Assembly (NCBI RefSeq): GCF_030463535.1
Contig: NC_132888.1
Span: 33,465,269 to 33,529,268 of the forward strand
Direction of reading: 5' to 3'
Length of the DNA: 64,000 bases
Source: Salminus brasiliensis
Lineage: Eukaryota; Chordata; Actinopteri; Characiformes; Bryconidae
The translations under genes were made by a program, and so were the position numbers. Below are positions 1 through 12,955 of this stretch, in pieces. A model generated the notes under the pieces. That model was not told the DNA's origin, did no database searches, and saw nothing but the letters and a program-made list of their open reading frames with translations. The stretch's first letter is position 1. Every line of letters begins with the position of its first letter.

Positions 1-2
1 GG

Positions 3-138
3 ATGTGTTGGAAAGAGGAAGCTATCACTGTCTGCCATCGGATTCTTGAAGAGGAAGGTGGTCAAAAAAACCTAGAGTTACTTGAAAATGAACTGCAGCA
101 AGATTTGGTGGCAGCAGGCACTGAGTTTCAGTTTGCAC
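3..138 (+). CDS. Candidate orphan exon of unidentified gene
   Basis: The first 136 bases stay open in the frame beginning ATG TGT TGG and end at a good splice donor, CG|GTAAGG. The 45 codons encode a charged, helix-prone peptide (CWKEEAITVCHRILEEEGG at the start, TEFQFAR at the end) with coding-like composition. The window cuts off whatever precedes it, so the ATG need not be a start. I do not recognise the family, and it does not resemble the MDS1 part of mecom. It could be an exon of a gene upstream of mecom, of a gene nested in the large MDS1 intron, or a chance open stretch. Confidence 0.35.
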
Positions 139-2954
139 GGTAAGGCACATTCTAAGTGCTGAAGGTCTACATGTCTACTGACCAAAAACTCAGCCCCAAT
201 CTGCTTAAAACCATATTAATAAGATTCTGTTCTGTGTTGTGTTGAATTTGGAGAAAGCACTTGTTCTATTAGATGTATTAAGTTATTTAAATAGTTCTTG
301 TTTGATTGGTTTATTGCAAACAGCTGAAAGTTTCTCAATTTTGCTAATAACCTAATTTCCAATAAGGATTGAATGATTTCAACTGCAACTGTGTGCACAC
401 GTGTGTGTGCGTGTGCACGTGTGCGTGTGTTGGAATGGCACATCTCTCCTTCTCTCGGCTTCTGAATACACTGATTCATCGGCACTTTGCGGACTGGCCA
501 AACTCAAATATTTGCTCCGCGCATATTTAATATTTATGATGAACCAGGCAAATATTGGCTAGTGGATTGAGTGACATGAAGAGGTCAAGTGCAGGACTAA
601 TTCTGGGTGGGTGAAGAGTGTGCAGAGAGACAGTGTATGTGTGTGTGTGTGTGAGTGTGTGTTGGAGAGATATACAGTAGCTGTTTGAAGCTCACTGTAT
701 TTGTTGGAGAGACAGAGGTGTTTGAGGCTCAGGGTGTGTGTGTGTGTTTGTGGTACCTGAAGCCCTTAGAGGTCTGATCCACATTATAGAGGTGTTTGGA
801 CTGCAATGATTGCACACACACAGAAACACAGAACGGCCTGTTTATGTAAATATGACGTATGTCAGCAAACAATCAGATGAATGTCTGTATTGTACATTCA
901 GACATCAGTAAACAGGGAGTGAGAGGAAGAGGAGGAGCTGAAGAGAGAGAGAGTGAGATGGGAGTTTGGAAGCCTTCATTAGACAACCTTGTCAACTTTT
1001 GATGAATGAAACTTTTAAATAATCTCTTTCAGTGTCAGATTTGTAGAAAGGTGCTTTGGATCATGGTCCGGACAAAAATTTGGCCAGAGGTCCCGTTTAC
1101 ACCTGGCATTAATATGCTTTCTGGGTGATCTGATCATAAATAGCCAGCACACAGTACAGGTGTGCTGGATGGTTACAGTGTGGGTGCCAAAGCGTCTCAA
1201 CAGCATAGCACCACGCTCACCAACCACGTCACTGACTAAAATAGCATACATAAAATCTAACATAAAATAGATAATAACCGTGAGCCCACACCCATGATAC
1301 AACATGATACAACAACAAACTAATTAATGGATAATGGTGAGACTTGTGGCTGGTTGTTAACTTGTGCCATGTCCCTCCTCCAGGGCATGTAAAATGGCCG
1401 GTGTGAGAGGCTATGCATTTTCACAAACATTTGGATCACCCAAGGCTCATGTGAACGGGTCTAAACTGAACCATGGTTTGGTTTGTTTGCAGTGTGGTGG
1501 TTTGAACCTTCAGGCCGAGGAAAGTGAATAAAAAATAAGCCAGCGACAATATAGCTGTTGCACAATGAGCATGTTCATTTGGTGAATTGGAGCTAGTCTC
1601 AAGTACTGCGATCAAAGGGTTGGGAGTAATGCTGTAATATTAACAGTGTAGTGACTACAAAATACATCTGTTCACTTATTTTTTTCCCAGCAAAGGTGAC
1701 CCCAAACCAATCAAGTATAAGTATAAGGAGATAATGACACATAGATGATGAGAGCAGGGAGTAGATCATAGATTCAATGTTCACAATGTGACAGAACAAT
1801 GATCTTTCTTTCAGACCTTAGTCTAGACTTTTAGGTGTGAAAATGCCTTACGATTAAAGGCTCTAAAAGAGAACTTCCTCAGTGCAGCATTGGTTAGGTT
1901 ATGCCATTCACAAACACGATTAAACCATTTCATCACACAGGGGAAAGATCTGTGGGAGTTAAGTTGTTACCTTTAAATAGCCAGAAATACTTTTCCTCTG
2001 CACTCGGTTTCATGCCTGTCAAAGTCTCTTGCATGGTGTAAAGAGTAAGTGAAATAAGTGTAAAACTGTTCTTAAAAGCACATACTATGCCTACACACAG
2101 TCTCATATTATCAGCCATATCATCATATTACTCAACATCATTTCACTGAGCTCTTTCAAAATCATTCACTTAGTGACCCCCCCTCCCTCTCCTGTTTCAT
2201 CTTTTCATCTCTCCTATTTTTCTTTCCTTTTCTGTTCTGCACCTCATCTTTCCTTTGATAAGAAGCTGTCTACAATGCACACAAAAGTTGTGTGTGTGTA
2301 TTTTTGCACTGTCAGTGAGAGCACACCTTTTTTCCATATCTCTCTTTGGTTGGAAGCAAAGAATGAAAATAAATGAAAGCGAGAGACAATATTTGGTGCT
2401 GATTTCTCAGAGGTGATGCAGGTGACATAGGCAAGCACATAGAGGAGTAGTCATGGAAAAAGCAGGTGTGTGTGGGCTGTATTTGCGCATGTCAATTCAG
2501 ATAGCTACTAAACACAGGAGAACAAGTAAGAGCTAAACTAAGTGACTGTATTCCATTCATAATATCATAATATTGATATGTTTAATAATTAGAGAAGTAG
2601 AGTTAGTCACTTGGCTTAGCCCCATTTTCCTACAGCTCAGTGTGCACACACCTTTACCTTCAAGAGATCTCCACTCTTTGATTTAGCTTAGAATGTGTAG
2701 AATTGTAGTGATGCAGTTAATAAGAGCAGCAGACATGAACCCAAACAAAGCTCTTTGAGAATGATGAAAGATATGTGAGAATAAACTGCACAAAGGCTAC
2801 TGACCTTGAACTTACACAACACAAAGGGGCTGGGGTGCCCTAGGCATCCACAAAGGAGAGGTGGTCACCTTTACATATGCAGAGCTGTAGGGGGAGGCAC
2901 TGCCACAGTGACAATTCTAAGAAAATAAACATTTTCCAATTTATAAGTAATTCT

Positions 2955-3500
2955 AGACCTACTGTCATGTGAAAATGTTAGGACACCCCATGAAAATTTT
3001 GTCATTCAGAAAGAAGGTTGTAAATGCATATAAGCCTGAAAGGGTTTTTTTTTAAAGATCTCTGAATGATTAGAAATCAGTCATTCCTCTGTCTGACAAA
3101 TAATTTACAAGTGCGACAACGGCCAACATGGCCAGGTCAGACAGTCCTAGCAAATCCAGCCCAAGAGCAGACTGCAAGACGGTAAAGGAGCCTCCAACAA
3201 TCCTAAAATTTCATCAATGAACCATCAGATAGCTCTTGCCACAGCATCTACCATCAGAAAGAGACTGCACGGGTTTGATTTTCATTGAAGTTGTGCAAGG
3301 AGGAACACCCTTGCTGTCAAAATAAATCTGCGCTCAAGATTCATCTGTCCAAAGCACATTGTTCCAGACGTCCTGGTCTTTGTCTAGGTGTTTTCTGGCA
3401 AACTTTAGCCTGGTACTGATGTCTTTTACTTTCTTCCTTCTTGCACATCTCCCACGAAAATCAAACAGTCTCTTTCTAATGGTAGTTGCTGAACATTATT
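2955..3500 (-). mobile_element. Tc1-like DNA transposon relic
   Basis: The block opens with a terminus-like motif, ACTGTCATGTGAAAATGTTA followed by GGACACCCC, of a kind common at the ends of fish Tc1-type elements. Inside, 3330-3460 reads on the minus strand as decayed transposase (the complement of the region around the phrase for RLEQC). Stops and indels break all frames. The right end was not located. Confidence 0.55.
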
Positions 3501-6500
3501 TCATTTTATTGAGCTCAAATAAATTACTTGAACTAATACTCAAATAAATGAAGCAAAACCAAAAGTACTTGTTTAGGTAATCAGCTTTTATAGAGAGTAA
3601 CTGTCTATAATGAATTTTGTTATCATGTAATTCGAGTTACGTAATAACTCTGCCTAAACAATAGAGTGAGAGGAGTAAAATAAACAAAAGGAAAGAGGGC
3701 CGCAAAAAAATGCCTTCTTTTCTTCTCTTGCAAAGGCTCTCACATAAAAACTGCTGATAGTGTGTGGGTGTGTGTGTGTGTTTTCTCACTCGTGTATCTT
3801 TTGTTTGGTGAAGTATATGTGTGTATGTAACATGAGCTGTGTTTTTGTACTGCCATTCTACCAATCTCCTTTTCCAAGTAATTACACATTGTTCAACTAA
3901 TGTGAGGGTTCGAGTAAAGGAAGTGAATCTGTGTGTCTGTGTGTGTGGTGGTGGGGGGGTGTCTTTGTGGGTCTGTTAACTGTGATCTGAAATCTAAAAG
4001 TGTAAGAATGTTGAGTCAAATATGGGACTGTAAAAAAGAATATAGAATTGAAAAAGACTATGGATTTGAAAAGAACCCCAGATAGGAAAGTATTAAGACA
4101 AAATGGGGCTTTGTCTTTTTCTCTCTTTTCTGTGTGTGTGTGTGTGTTTGTGTGTTTGTGTGTTTGTGTGTGTTTGTCTTATTGCCTTTTTTATCTGTGT
4201 CAAGTTGCGTAAACAGAAATGTTTTTTGCTTTTGCAGCACAGGAAATTTCTTAAATGTGATTATTGCTATTTAAAACAGCTTCTTCTGAATGCATTTAAA
4301 ATACACACCTTTATCTAATTATTTCCAATTAATGGACACCAGTAATCAGCAAGTAGCATAGCGTTGTTTTGTAATGTTAATTAGTGAATATATGCTTTTA
4401 TTCATTGTCAGCAACATAAACATTATGGTTTGAACCATTCCATTAACCCTTATCAACCATCTTATCAAATGTATCCTCAACAGACCGTTACACCTGCGAA
4501 GCATGTTGGATGTGAGTGTTTGGTCAGTGATTTTATGGTGGACACTGCTGATCACAGGCCTACTGAATTCTTGAGACTGTGTGTGTGTTTGTGTGTGTGT
4601 GTGTGATTAGCAGACATGCCATGCTATTTTATTACTTATGTAATGTTTCCAGTATGGACAGAATTGAAGCAGCTTCTCATTAAGTGATTGCAGTGCTGTA
4701 GCTATAACCACACTCTTCTGTGTCCATCTATCTCTTTCTCTCTCTCTGAAAGCAATTCGCTTAACTATCAAAGTGGCGGGTTTAATCTGTAATTTGTTAA
4801 AATGTAGCCACAGGATTTGTTGCAGGTTAATCTACTTTTGAACGTGATTGAAATCTTTCAATACAAATGTGTGTTTGTGTGTGTGCACGCTTGTCCATCC
4901 ACTGGAAAAAGCAGCTGCTCTTTCCGCATAGCAACAGTTGCCGAGTGGCCTAATTGAACAAGGGAGGCTAAAAGGTGTCAGACTGAATAATGATGGATGA
5001 ATATTTCAGAGAGATTGTGTGTGTGTGTTGACCATAGACTAAATGGCAGGTGTCTGAAATATTAGTGATAGAATGGGTGCTAAGAGGTTTTCTGAGTTAT
5101 GTGAGCACCTGTGGTTTTACACGAATATTCCCACACACACTCACTCACACTCTTACACTCCATCACTCACTCTCACACTCTTATAATGAAAATGTACAAA
5201 TGCTCACACTCACACTCAAGTGGAATTGGTTTGCAGCATAAGGCTCTTTTAGGTGTGTGTGTGTGAGAGAGAAAGAGAGAGGTAGAATGAGAGAGAGAGA
5301 GAGAGTTAATTAGGCTTGATTAATGGTGTGTGTTTTTTCTTTGGTGACAGCTCAAAGCTGTGTTCAGACTCGTCAACCTCAGTGCTCACTTAGCAACACA
5401 CACTCTCATCAATCACACACACACACACACATACATACACATACATACATACTCTCACACGCACAGAGGCATCCACACATTCTGACATGTCATGCCTAGC
5501 ACCTACTGAATAAGTGTTTATGTGATCACATGTGATGGGTCCCCTCTTAACAACACACAATCTCATCAATCACACACACACACACACACGCACACACACA
5601 CATAGTCTCCATCTTTCTCGCTCCATTTCTATTTTTATCTCTCTTTTACTTCTCCAACTTTATCTCTCTTTTCCTCCTTTTCATCATACTGTACCTTTAC
5701 TCTAAAGCTTTTTGTGTGTGTCTCTCTCTCACACACACACACAGACTTTTGTACACAAACATAGAATTTGGATGTGCATAAGCATGTAGCCTGAATTACT
5801 TACAAACATATTCCGTAAGTAATACAGACATTTGGACCTGAGAGAGAGAGACAATGAAAGTATACACACACACACACACACTTGCATGCATGCATAATTC
5901 AAGGGTAATATTAAAGTCCTTGTGCACTCATCACCTATACCAAATTTGACATGAATTTGAAATGGACAACTCAGTGTAAAAGCAAAACACAAAAATCTAA
6001 GACCAATCCATGTAATCCCCTCCATTCAGCTGCCTGCACAATGAACTGGTTTATTCTACCCATCAAGGTGGTGTATTACAAACCATGTGTGTTTCATTTT
6101 TAAAACATTAAACTAAAAATAAATAATCCATTACTGCTAAATTAATGTTTCCCGTAAACAGAAATTATTGTAATTCTTGTAAAAGTAAAGATTTTTTTGT
6201 TTGTATGCCCTAATATGGTCTTCCTAGTTTTATTCTTTCTCACTTGTTGTAAATTGTAAGTTCAGATGTTAAACTGTTAATCCATGCTTGTGCATTTATC
6301 AGTGGGAAAGGAAGTATTTTATTATGATTTTAATTGATAAAGATGAAAGGGTTGATATACACTATGTATGAACTAACATTTGCATTTTGTGTCATTGACA
6401 TTAAAACAAACAGGAAACAAATGTAAGTGCTGACTAACTTCTCAATACAAATAAAATATCAGATTCAAATGTAATGTATTACGTAATCATGTAATTAGTT

Positions 6501-6848
6501 GTCACATAACTACATAACATACATAACCAACCATTCACCAATACATTTTCATCATATCTATGCTATTTAAATAGACTGTATAACAGTAAAACACCTATTA
6601 TTTGTACAGTTAAATCTTCATTTATTTGAGGCAGCCTATACGCATGCAGGATTACATGACCGCAGTCTTACACATGCATGCAAAACCTGTTCATTGCTTA
6701 GATTGGATTACAGGAAACACACACACACACACACACAGAAAGCTATATTATACACGGTAGTCTCAGGCCTCTGCCTCAGGGCTCAGGGCTCATGTAATAA
6801 CACTGTATTTTCTCCTAGCTGGTTGAGTGTGTATTGAATGTGTGTTCA

Positions 6849-6854
<6 letters not shown>

Positions 6855-6893
<39 letters not shown>
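6855..6893. repeat. (GT)n microsatellite
   Basis: An uninterrupted TG/GT dinucleotide run of about 39 bases. Similar tracts occur at 9185-9240 (CA with one interruption) and 12915-12954 (GT). Confidence 0.95.
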
Positions 6894-6899
<6 letters not shown>

Positions 6900-8186
6900 A
6901 CATATATTCTGTGAAAGATGTTCTGTAGAACAGGGAAAAAAGAGTTATTTTCTTTTTTCAATCTGAATGAAAATAAGAATAGAGATCTTAGCACTTTTTA
7001 CTGTTCCCAATGAAAGTGGTAGTCAGTCACACATGATTCAAGGTGTTTCACACTATGCTACACAAACACACACACACATTCACATCCACACCTTTGTTCC
7101 AAGGTTGCACCCTATAGCATTCAGTTTCAGGGCTGTTCCTAAGATTTAAGGCCCCAGTCGAACATTCTCAACCCAGTCATAGCATACATCATAAACATGC
7201 GACTGTCAAACAGCATCATAAACATGAGCTGCTCCCTGAAATGCCCTCATATACTCAAACCAGTCTAAGCACGTTTTACTTCATAAACTTGAACCAAAGG
7301 TCTAAGCTTACATCATAAAGACGAATCATGCTATATCAAGTATCTCTCCTTTATACACACTTATGCACTCACCATATACTTTAGGCTAAACACTTGCTTT
7401 GCGATTTCACTTATGGACCACTTCATCCACCTAACCTAAAGTTTTACTTTATAGTTGAACAAATACTGACCCACCTTTTTAACCCATCTGTTCTCCTACT
7501 TTATCACCCCCTACCCCATATCATCATTGGTCAGTTTCTGACCACAGGGTTGTTTATCATATGTTATTCAAGTGATAGACCATGTATGTGTCTCTACCAT
7601 GGAAGTATGTGTGTCACTAGTGTGTGCATCAAACACAACAGTGTTACTGGAGATCTCTAAATAACTATCCAAGAGCAGCCCTGTGGTCCATGAAGGGCTA
7701 AGACAAAGGATGGCTCAGACAAATGGTAAGGATAAGATAGGGGTTTCTAAAAGTCATTACTCTGTTCCAGCCCAGCTAAATTTGGGTATTGTAAATAACT
7801 CAGAACTCTAAAATTTACCTTAAGAAAGTCAGATTTACCATGATGCCGTGATCATCTGAGTGTGTACTTGCACTTGGACTACTTGGAGTTGTCACTGTGA
7901 TCAAACGTTAGGAAAAGATCATTTGTTAGTATAGTATAGAGTAAGTGATCATCTGATATTCAGGCAGTGGAAGTTCAATCGTGTGACGTTTGACATTGAA
8001 AGTGTAGATAATGTTTCTATAGGTGCTAAATAACTATACTTTACCCTGTGTGTGTGTGTATGTGTGTGTGTAAAATCAGTAGTCGTTTCCTGTCTTTCTC
8101 TTGGCCGGGCCTCTCTACCCACAGCTTTTGTTTCATACTCTTTCTACTGACAGCCCTCAGGAAACTACCGTCTCAGACAGAGGTCG

Positions 8187-8219
<33 letters not shown>

Positions 8220-9184
8220 CCCAGAAACAATTTCTATCAAACCACTGACATATTAGCATTACATGACAGATGAAGGGACTACGTTTTGAAATTGTACATG
8301 TTCAGATTTGCATAAATCTGACCTTAAATATCAGTTGACATGTTTGATGTCTAAGATTTGCTCTCTTTTTAGTTTTGCACGGGAGCTAGAAGGTTAATGT
8401 TGCTAACAAGTAATAGACATGTTGTGTAGACTAGCTGCTGTGGTGTATATTTTTATAGATCCCAGTCTGTCATACCATGTTATACCATCAATTAACACAG
8501 TCACAAGTCTGTTTGAGCTTTCTAAGTAAGGCTAGGTAACATAGTATTTGATTGCATTACCAGTTAGCTACATTGTACCTTGTAGCTCCGGGGCAAAACT
8601 AACAAAGCAAACTTTGTACATCAAACATATCTTGCCTGGTTGACTAAAATTTAACAATTTCCCTCTTACACAGAATTTAGTCTGAACTGTTCCTTTAATG
8701 GTCAGTTAGGTAATAGAGGAGGAGAAGAGATTGGAGGAAATCTTCTGAGAAACTGAAGTGAATAGATAGATGGATAGGGAAATTGGGAGCAGGAGGAGTG
8801 AAATATTAGAATGATATAGCGGTATGAAAAGAGAGATGGCAAAGAGAGAAAGAGAGATGGAGAGAGAGATGGAAAGACAATCTGGTCATAGTCCAACGGC
8901 ATTAAATCAAACCAACCTCCTGATACGCATCGATCCACCTTTACCTGTGTGTGTGCGTCTCTCTATCTCTCTCTCACGCACACACATACGCACATGTGAT
9001 TGATCTCTGAATCAGTCTCTCTAACACTGGGCCATAAAAGCCATAAGTGCAACTCATAAAAGCAGATTTATCAGAGGCTCTGCTGGAGCTGCAGCCCAAA
9101 ACACTGTGACACCTCTGTGATTGGGCTGGAATTGAATAAGCTTGCTCTATTGACGCCCATGTCTGACAAGTCAATCAGATTCAA

Positions 9185-9195
9185 ACACACACACA

Positions 9196-9240
<45 letters not shown>
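9185..9240. repeat. (CA)n microsatellite
   Basis: Nearly pure CA dinucleotide run with one ATACA interruption, between non-repetitive sequence on both sides. Confidence 0.95.
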
Positions 9241-9242
<2 letters not shown>

Positions 9243-11434
9243 TCATGTGCATTTTCTTAGGAGCAAGGTGATGAACTCACATGTAAGTGTATTCCTCTTA
9301 AAAAGCTAGACATACAATATATGTTATTCTTAGATTCGTAGATTTAGGTTTAGATTAGGTTCTTAGATTTCTGCAATACAATTCAAACTCTCATATAGTT
9401 CATATAGATTACCTAATTTCAGGTAAGAGGGCACACAAGTGCAATGTCAAGAGGGCAGGACAGATTTTTATTGAAAATCCAACACTGGATTCTTTTGAAA
9501 AGGGACATTACACTCTTAGCTTGCTTATGAGTAATTCCATACCATTAGCACATTTTGACTAAAGTGTGCTAAAAGAACAGTAGCTGACTGACTTACAAAG
9601 GACATAATGTTATAGCTATTAATGTTGTAGCTATTATTTATTTTACAAACTATTAAATATAGTAGTAGTAAATTCGAAGTACACACTTACTGTCAAGTTG
9701 TCTATTTTCCCACTACTAGGAAAATAAATACACAGGTGTTTTTGAACCTGTGTAGTAACACTTATATTAGCAATATTAATGTAGCAATTTTGGCTTAAGA
9801 AAATGTCTGTAAGACCTAACCATTTCTATTTATCTCATCATGTCAACAAATGCAGTTGTTTGTGATGGGAAGATCACAGCACGATTCATATTTCCGTGGT
9901 ATAAAAGTAAATTACTCTCCCCCGGCTGTAGGAGGGGCCCAGGGTAAAAACAATTACAAAAACTTATAATAATAATAAAAGTAAACATTTTCAGGAAGGT
10001 CTCAAGTGTGTACATGCATGTGTATAGGCATCTGAGTGTATGCCGCATACTCAGCAGCACCAGTGCCTTGTTAAAGCTGGTTAAATATAAACCCATGCTA
10101 ACTTGGAGCCCCTTTGAAGGCAGTGAAAACCAGTGAAGCTCTAAATAGGAGTGTGCAAGGCCACTGTGCTGCCGCTTAATGACTTGAGTTGTCTTCCTTT
10201 TTCTCTTTGAAATGCTGCATTGGCTTAGTGCTGTTTGCAATTAAGCTTAGGGTGTCTATTTCCTTTAAATGTTCTCTAGATAAACTCCAAAATACAGCTT
10301 GTGGAAAAGGCCTCAATTTAAAAGCACTCATGCAAAAAAGCCTGTGGAAATTGAATCAAAGAAAAGCTCAAGGCTTGAGGAAATTGGTAAATACCTTTAT
10401 GCTTTATGACCTACCATTATCATCACATAAAAAAGGAAATAGAAAAATGTATGTGCATTATGTTTTATATGTGAACTTATATAACACATCTCCATTTATG
10501 TGCATTCTTCTGCATCATTTAAGCAGAGCAGCTGAACATTTAATGGTAAATGAGATTTCATAAATTTCATCACGTGAACATACATATTATATTATATTGT
10601 TTATATTATATTATACAATGTTTTATAATATTGCCCTTAAGGGCAAGAGTGACATCATATTTTATACTTATTCATTAGGTACGCCCATAATACATTTGTG
10701 AGGCGCTTATGCTAACTCTTTTGTTGCATGTGCAATACAATAAGAGGGCAGGGTATTTAAATTGTCTTAATATTCAAACATCTAGCAATGTTATGTTATG
10801 TAATTTGGACATAGTAGAAGCAGACATAAACGAGGTACAGGTGGCTACATGTTGAATTTCTTATATAAGTAATCGGGGTAGTGTCTTAGCTTATTAAAGT
10901 GTGGGTGAGTAAACATGTGTTTAAAAACTCTGTCACTTGTTTGTTGCCATGCTAGCTAACATCAGAGGACTCTAAAATGGCTCCATTCTACTTATGTAGT
11001 GCACATTGTAAATTATGATTTAAACACCCCACATAATGCACCATATGCAACAATTGTGATTGAGGCATAAGGTACATAACAACCTATACGCTTGTAATGG
11101 GTTGGATTATGTGGAAGCCATCTATTTGTGATCTTTCTTATGATACAATGAATATGTAGAAAATCTTAACCCTAGAGATGAAGGGTTTTTCCTCAAGTTT
11201 GCCTTGGTTTTACGTTAAGCTTATGACCATAGGAAGGCTGCACCCAGCTATTTTGGAGTAGTGCTGTGTGTATGGACAGTGTTGGGATGTAACGAAATAA
11301 ACATTTCCAGAAATTTTTAAATTACAAAAATGTAGTATCTGCATTAGGGCATTGTTATATTTTGAAAAGGCGGTATACAGTTTATTATTTTTCATTGTTG
11401 ATTCTTAAAGCACAGACAAGACAACCATATTCAC

Positions 11435-11585
11435 CATATGTGTCGGACCATTTGCTTCTGCCTTTAACCCATCCGTGCAGTGAACTCACACAGTGAATGT
11501 GAGCACACATGCCCAGAGCGGTGGGCAGCCATTGCAGCAGCACCTGGGAGCAGATCTAATGGCTGAGCCACCACTGCCCCTCAAA
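11435..11585. repeat. Interspersed repeat fragment
   Basis: The segment with CCTTTAACCCATCCGTGCAG, followed by GAGCGGTGGGCAGCC and a CACCTGGGAGCAG block, matches in style a dispersed repeat I recall from several fish genomes. The class is uncertain, and no ends or target duplications were identified. Confidence 0.4.
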
Positions 11586-12912
11586 GAAACATTAGTAACA
11601 GTTTTTAAATAGTAACTATTTAAAAAATGTATAAAAACTCCTGCATTAAGCATTAAGGTTTTTTTTTTTATATGACTCGTGAATCATGAAGATTGCAAAC
11701 ATAACTCTCTGAGAGTATCCCAGATCCCTGTTTATTACAAATATTCCACACTGAAAAAACTAATTTTCTAACAACTAATCTTCTTAAGCCTTCCTATTCA
11801 GTGTGTGCATCGATTATGTTAGTTGACAGATTCTTAACCGTTGCTCAAAGGAGCCCATGTTTAATGTGTTAGTACAAGGTTTGAAGAATCAGATCATTTA
11901 TAAAGCTGGAACATTTTACAACTGGTGATGTGCCTCAGGCTTAATTTGCTAATTGAGGTCTGAGGCCTTGTCAAAAAATCTGAACCTATGAGCCAAAGTA
12001 AATATTGTGTTTGATGTTTGATTAGCTACAGATGTTTACTACTTCTCAACAAAAAAGACAAAATGTGTCACACACTCAAATGTTTGCATAAGACTGTACA
12101 TTACCAAAATAAATATATGAAGAAAACTAGTTGCATGAAAATGACAAAAGTAAAGTGGCAACAGCAGTGTTTGTCCAATCTGCCAAACTTTTCTCATAAT
12201 GTACGTTGAATACATTACAGTATCCTTCTATTACTATATAGATACTATATATTATATTACTATAAGTGTAAGTATGTATGGATGGATGTGTTATTTTTAC
12301 AGATAAATCATAGACATAGACAGAAAGTAACTGAGTAAAATGCAAGTTAAAATTGTATACTGAAAGGAGAAGATCTGGACAGAGTGAGATATTTAAGTGA
12401 GGACAGATGGGTGGCTAATAGGCTTTGATTTACGTTCACCTTTATGCCTGATTGGAATATATTTAAATTCCATTTCTGGAAGTAGCTCGTTTAATCATTT
12501 TCCCACACCATGTTTAATGTCTGAATCGTTTAGCAGACTCGACTTGTCACTGTTTTTCACTTTGCACTGCTGAGAAGGTGTGAACATTTTATGGTGGCTG
12601 GGCCACATGAAAAATGAAAACATTGTGAAAGGGCTTTGTGTGTGCGCCGCACATGCACACAGTCAAGCGTCAACGACCGTGTTTCTCCACCAAGCAGAGA
12701 ATCGCGGGTAAAAGGGAAAGACCGAGACTAAACACTTATTTAGGTCTTAATGGTGTCCGTTTGAAGGCAATGAACAGAAGGGGATTAACAGAGAGTGATA
12801 AAGAGTGTTAAAACACGACTGTTGCTGTGGAGGAATTTCATGAGGGAGGAGGGCTCGAGTTCTGGGTGTAGTAAGCCTGGTTTAAGGTGTCCGATTTCAC
12901 ATTACAGGGAAA

Positions 12913-12914
<2 letters not shown>

Positions 12915-12954
<40 letters not shown>
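12915..12954. repeat. (GT)n microsatellite
   Basis: Pure GT run of 40 bases. Confidence 0.95.

Positions 12955-12955
<1 letters not shown>

Noticed and set aside
5390..5600. Spaced CACACA clusters considered as a CRISPR-like array
   Set aside because: They are ordinary CA microsatellites with no regular unit-spacer structure, in a vertebrate genome.
9830..10563. Overlapping 136- and 124-codon ORFs on opposite strands
   Set aside because: No recognisable domain, no splice context and AT-rich composition; the + strand frame overlies a block that looks more like conserved non-coding sequence.
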